DNA of 64,000 nt from Streptomyces inhibens (GTDB lineage Bacteria; Actinomycetota; Actinomycetes; Streptomycetales; Streptomycetaceae): NCBI RefSeq assembly GCF_003389455.1, contig NZ_QUAC01000014.1:99055-163054 (forward strand), in the 5' to 3' direction. The position numbers and the translations under genes were made by a program. Below, piece after piece: positions 62,341-64,000 of the stretch. The notes under the pieces are model-generated. The model had not been told where the DNA came from. It was given only the letters and a program-made list of their open reading frames with translations, and searched no databases. Position 1 is the first letter of the stretch; each line of letters begins with the position of its first letter.

Positions 62341-63540
62341 ATGAACATCCACGACGGTCAGGGCGTCAGCACCGGCGTACGGACGGCATTGGTCATCGGG
62401 GGCGGGGTGGCAGGTCCGGTGACGGCACTCGCGCTGCGCAAGGCGGGCATCACGGCCACGGTCCACGAGGCGTACCCCGCGGCGGCGGACGGCGTCGGCG
62501 CCTGGCTGGCTCTGGCCCCCAACGGCCTGACGGCACTGCGGACGATCGGCGCCGACAAGGCGGTGGAGGCCATCGGTCAGCCGGTGCCCGGCGTGGTGAT
62601 GGCGGACGGCGCCGGGCACCGCATGGCAGGCTTCGGCGGGTTCACCGAGCTGCCCGCGAGCCTGGCGATGCCCCGAGCCGCGCTCTTCCGGGCGCTGACC
62701 GATCACGCGGTGGCGGAGGGCGTCCACTTCGCTTACGGCAAGCGGCTGGTGAGCGCGGAGGAGACCCCCGACGGTGTCACCGCCCACTTCGCCGACGGTA
62801 CGTCGGCGACCGCCGACATACTGATCGGCGCCGACGGCATCCGCTCCACCGTCCGTACCCTGATCGACCCGCAGGCACCCGATCCGGAGTACGGCGGCGT
62901 GCTGAGCTTCGGCGGCCACGCCACGGACAGCGGGGTGGAGGCCGAGCCCGGCACGATGTACTTCGCCTTCGGCCGCACCTTCATCGGCTACTGGCAGGGC
63001 CCGGACGGGCAGTTGATCTGGTTTGCCGGGCTGCCCACCGACACACCGCCCGGTCCGGCCGAGCTGGCGCAGGTGCCGGCCGCCGAGTGGCTGGCCAAGC
63101 TGCGCGAGGTCTACGCGGGCCATGTCCCGGGTGAGCGGCTGCTGCGGCACACCGATCCCGAACGACTGATCACAGTCGGCCGGATGGAACGCATGCCGTC
63201 GGTGCCGCACTGGCACCGCGGCCGCATGGTGCTGGTGGGCGATTCGGCGCACGCCCCCTCCTCCAGCTCCGGGCAGGGTGCCTCGCTGGCCATCGAGAGC
63301 GCGGTCGAACTGGCCCGCTGTCTGCGTGACCTGCCCACGCCTACCGAGGCGTTCGCCGCCTACGTCGGCCTGCGCCGACCGCGGGTGGAGGCGATCGGAC
63401 AGAACGCGGCCACTGCCAACAAGATCAAGGCCGGCAAGGCCGAGGCGGCAGCTGTCACCTTCCCCACGCCTGAGGAGATGTTCCGTCCGCTGCACTTCCA
63501 TCGCATCGACTGGGAGCAGCGCGTCACCGTCACCGCCTGA
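62341..63540 (+). CDS. FAD-dependent monooxygenase
   Basis: The 399-residue protein is a class A flavoprotein monooxygenase: ALVIGGGVAGPVTALALRKA binds FAD (residues 16-35), LIGADGIRSTVR the DG motif, and MVLVGDSAHAPSSSSGQGAS with Asp301 the GD motif. It hydroxylates aromatic or polyketide compounds using NAD(P)H and oxygen. It resembles tetracycline-destructase and hydroxybenzoate-hydroxylase-type enzymes. ATG 62341 has GGGAG six bases before; an ATG 18 codons earlier lies inside the operator. Regulation by the divergent PadR repressor is likely. Confidence 0.85.
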   Translation: MNIHDGQGVSTGVRTALVIGGGVAGPVTALALRKAGITATVHEAYPAAADGVGAWLALAPNGLTALRTIGADKAVEAIGQPVPGVVMADGAGHRMAGFGGFTELPASLAMPRAALFRALTDHAVAEGVHFAYGKRLVSAEETPDGVTAHFADGTSATADILIGADGIRSTVRTLIDPQAPDPEYGGVLSFGGHATDSGVEAEPGTMYFAFGRTFIGYWQGPDGQLIWFAGLPTDTPPGPAELAQVPAAEWLAKLREVYAGHVPGERLLRHTDPERLITVGRMERMPSVPHWHRGRMVLVGDSAHAPSSSSGQGASLAIESAVELARCLRDLPTPTEAFAAYVGLRRPRVEAIGQNAATANKIKAGKAEAAAVTFPTPEEMFRPLHFHRIDWEQRVTVTA

Positions 63541-63623
63541 CGGCCGGCGTTGCTGTGGTGGAGTGTCAGGGTGCCGAGGGGCGGTGGTGTGTCCGGAGGC
63601 TGGTGCGGGTTCGTCAACGCCCG

Positions 63624-63796
63624 GGACGGCGCCGGCACGTGCGGGGAGCAGTTCGGCGCCGGGGGCGGCAGCATGCTGGAGAAGGACGATGCCTGCACGC
63701 GCGGGGAGCAGGTCCGCGCGAGTGGAGGCGAGCCAGCCAGGTCAAGGGCCTCATCGCGGCCGGCGCCGTGCTCTCCGCGCGAGCGGCGGTGAGCCG
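63624..63796. CRISPR. Degenerate type I-E-like repeats
   Basis: Two 28-base repeats at 63624-63651 and 63684-63711 share 24 bases (GGACG..GCC.GCACG.GCGGG then GAGCAG), separated by exactly 32 bases. A third, on the other strand, occupies 63768-63796 (CGGCTCACCGCCGCTCGCGC then GGAGAGCAC) and resembles the repeat at 22172. Translated in one frame the region gives HRRSRGEHG and GSPPLAR, a well-known sign of CRISPR arrays misread as genes. No cas gene is in the window. Confidence 0.5.
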
Positions 63797-64000
63797 TCAC
63801 GGCCATCCAGACCCCGCGCTGGCCGTGCAACTAGGTGAAGGCTGCGTCTGAGAGAGCCCTCGTCGGCGGCGCTCTCGTCGTCACTGGTGCCACTGCGCCG
63901 GTCCGCAGGCTCCGCCGCCATGAACCGCGCCGGCCGAGGAACCGGCGCTCCTCCCAGCGGGATGAAGGCCCTCGTCGGGCCGACTGATCGGGTGTAGACG
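63797..64000. other. Window end, no gene called
   Basis: Nothing supported. The sequence is open in several frames but carries no start with a binding site and no known motif before the window ends. Confidence 0.4.

Noticed and set aside
61609..63501. A 630-codon minus-strand frame covering PadR and the monooxygenase
   Set aside because: The upstream 420 codons are the reverse complement of the flavoprotein gene. The PadR start at 62229 and the operator explain the arrangement better.

Overview
The window is high-GC actinobacterial DNA. Codon third positions are almost all G or C, GTG and TTG starts are common, ribosome binding sites read GGAGG or AAGGA, and nearly every recognisable protein is of a type common in Streptomyces (SpoIIE-type phosphatase, ECF41 sigma factor, TioE-like double MerR, WYL, TetR, PadR and HxlR regulators, DUF1259, DUF3224, DUF4185, TIGR03086). 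No rRNA, tRNA, ribosomal protein or core biosynthetic gene is visible. Intact accessory genes are interleaved with broken transposases and integrases. This is what I would expect of a Streptomyces chromosome arm, although species and map position are inference.

Layout. 1-2650: two IPT/TIG-repeat protein genes and a decayed YVTN beta-propeller. 2.6-6.7 kb: alpha/beta hydrolase, membrane protein, small membrane-anchored protein and an unknown gene. 6.8-9.2 kb: pile of Tn3, IS5 and hydrolase remnants around an intact DUF5959-like gene. 9.2-12.8 kb: acetyltransferase between direct repeats, a MerR regulator with an early amber codon, an integrase remnant and a hydrolase/HTH operon. 13.1-16.4 kb: integrase remnant, vanadium haloperoxidase, IS5 remnant. 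16.9-21.4 kb: frameshifted PAS-SpoIIE phosphatase, SUMF1-domain protein, WD40 protein, a small conserved gene and a methyltransferase. 21.4-29.2 kb: a 56-residue peptide gene, CRISPR-like repeats, many frameshifted conserved genes and a large Tn3 transposase corpse. 29.2-38.1 kb: regulator/enzyme pairs (double MerR with erythromycin-esterase-like protein; ECF41 sigma with carboxymuconolactone decarboxylase; HxlR with reductase; ArsR with quinone oxidoreductase). 38-45.3 kb: barstar-like and IS5 stumps, WYL with TIGR03086 and NmrA-like genes, then a hydrolase/MerR module flanked by 100-bp direct repeats. 45.3-50.5 kb: phosphatase and a run of exported proteins (DUF4185, C39-like protease, S1 protease) with an ArsR-like regulator. 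51.2-63.5 kb: TetR/methyltransferase, DUF3224/WYL, DHFR-like protein, DUF1259, isochorismatase-IS5 fusion, TetR/patatin, lipoprotein, and PadR/FAD monooxygenase. 63.6-63.8 kb: CRISPR-like repeats again.

The dominant theme is small regulator-plus-enzyme modules, often divergently transcribed across a readable palindromic operator. Clear operators or promoters lie at 30057, 32667, 35178, 37651, 51841, 53534, 59800 and 62256. The second theme is decay: about 30 gene remnants, including five tyrosine-recombinase fragments, six IS5-type fragments, two Tn3 fragments, one IS481 fragment and one resolvase tail. I see no complete mobile element and no cas gene. Family names come from recognising motifs by eye, without a database search.
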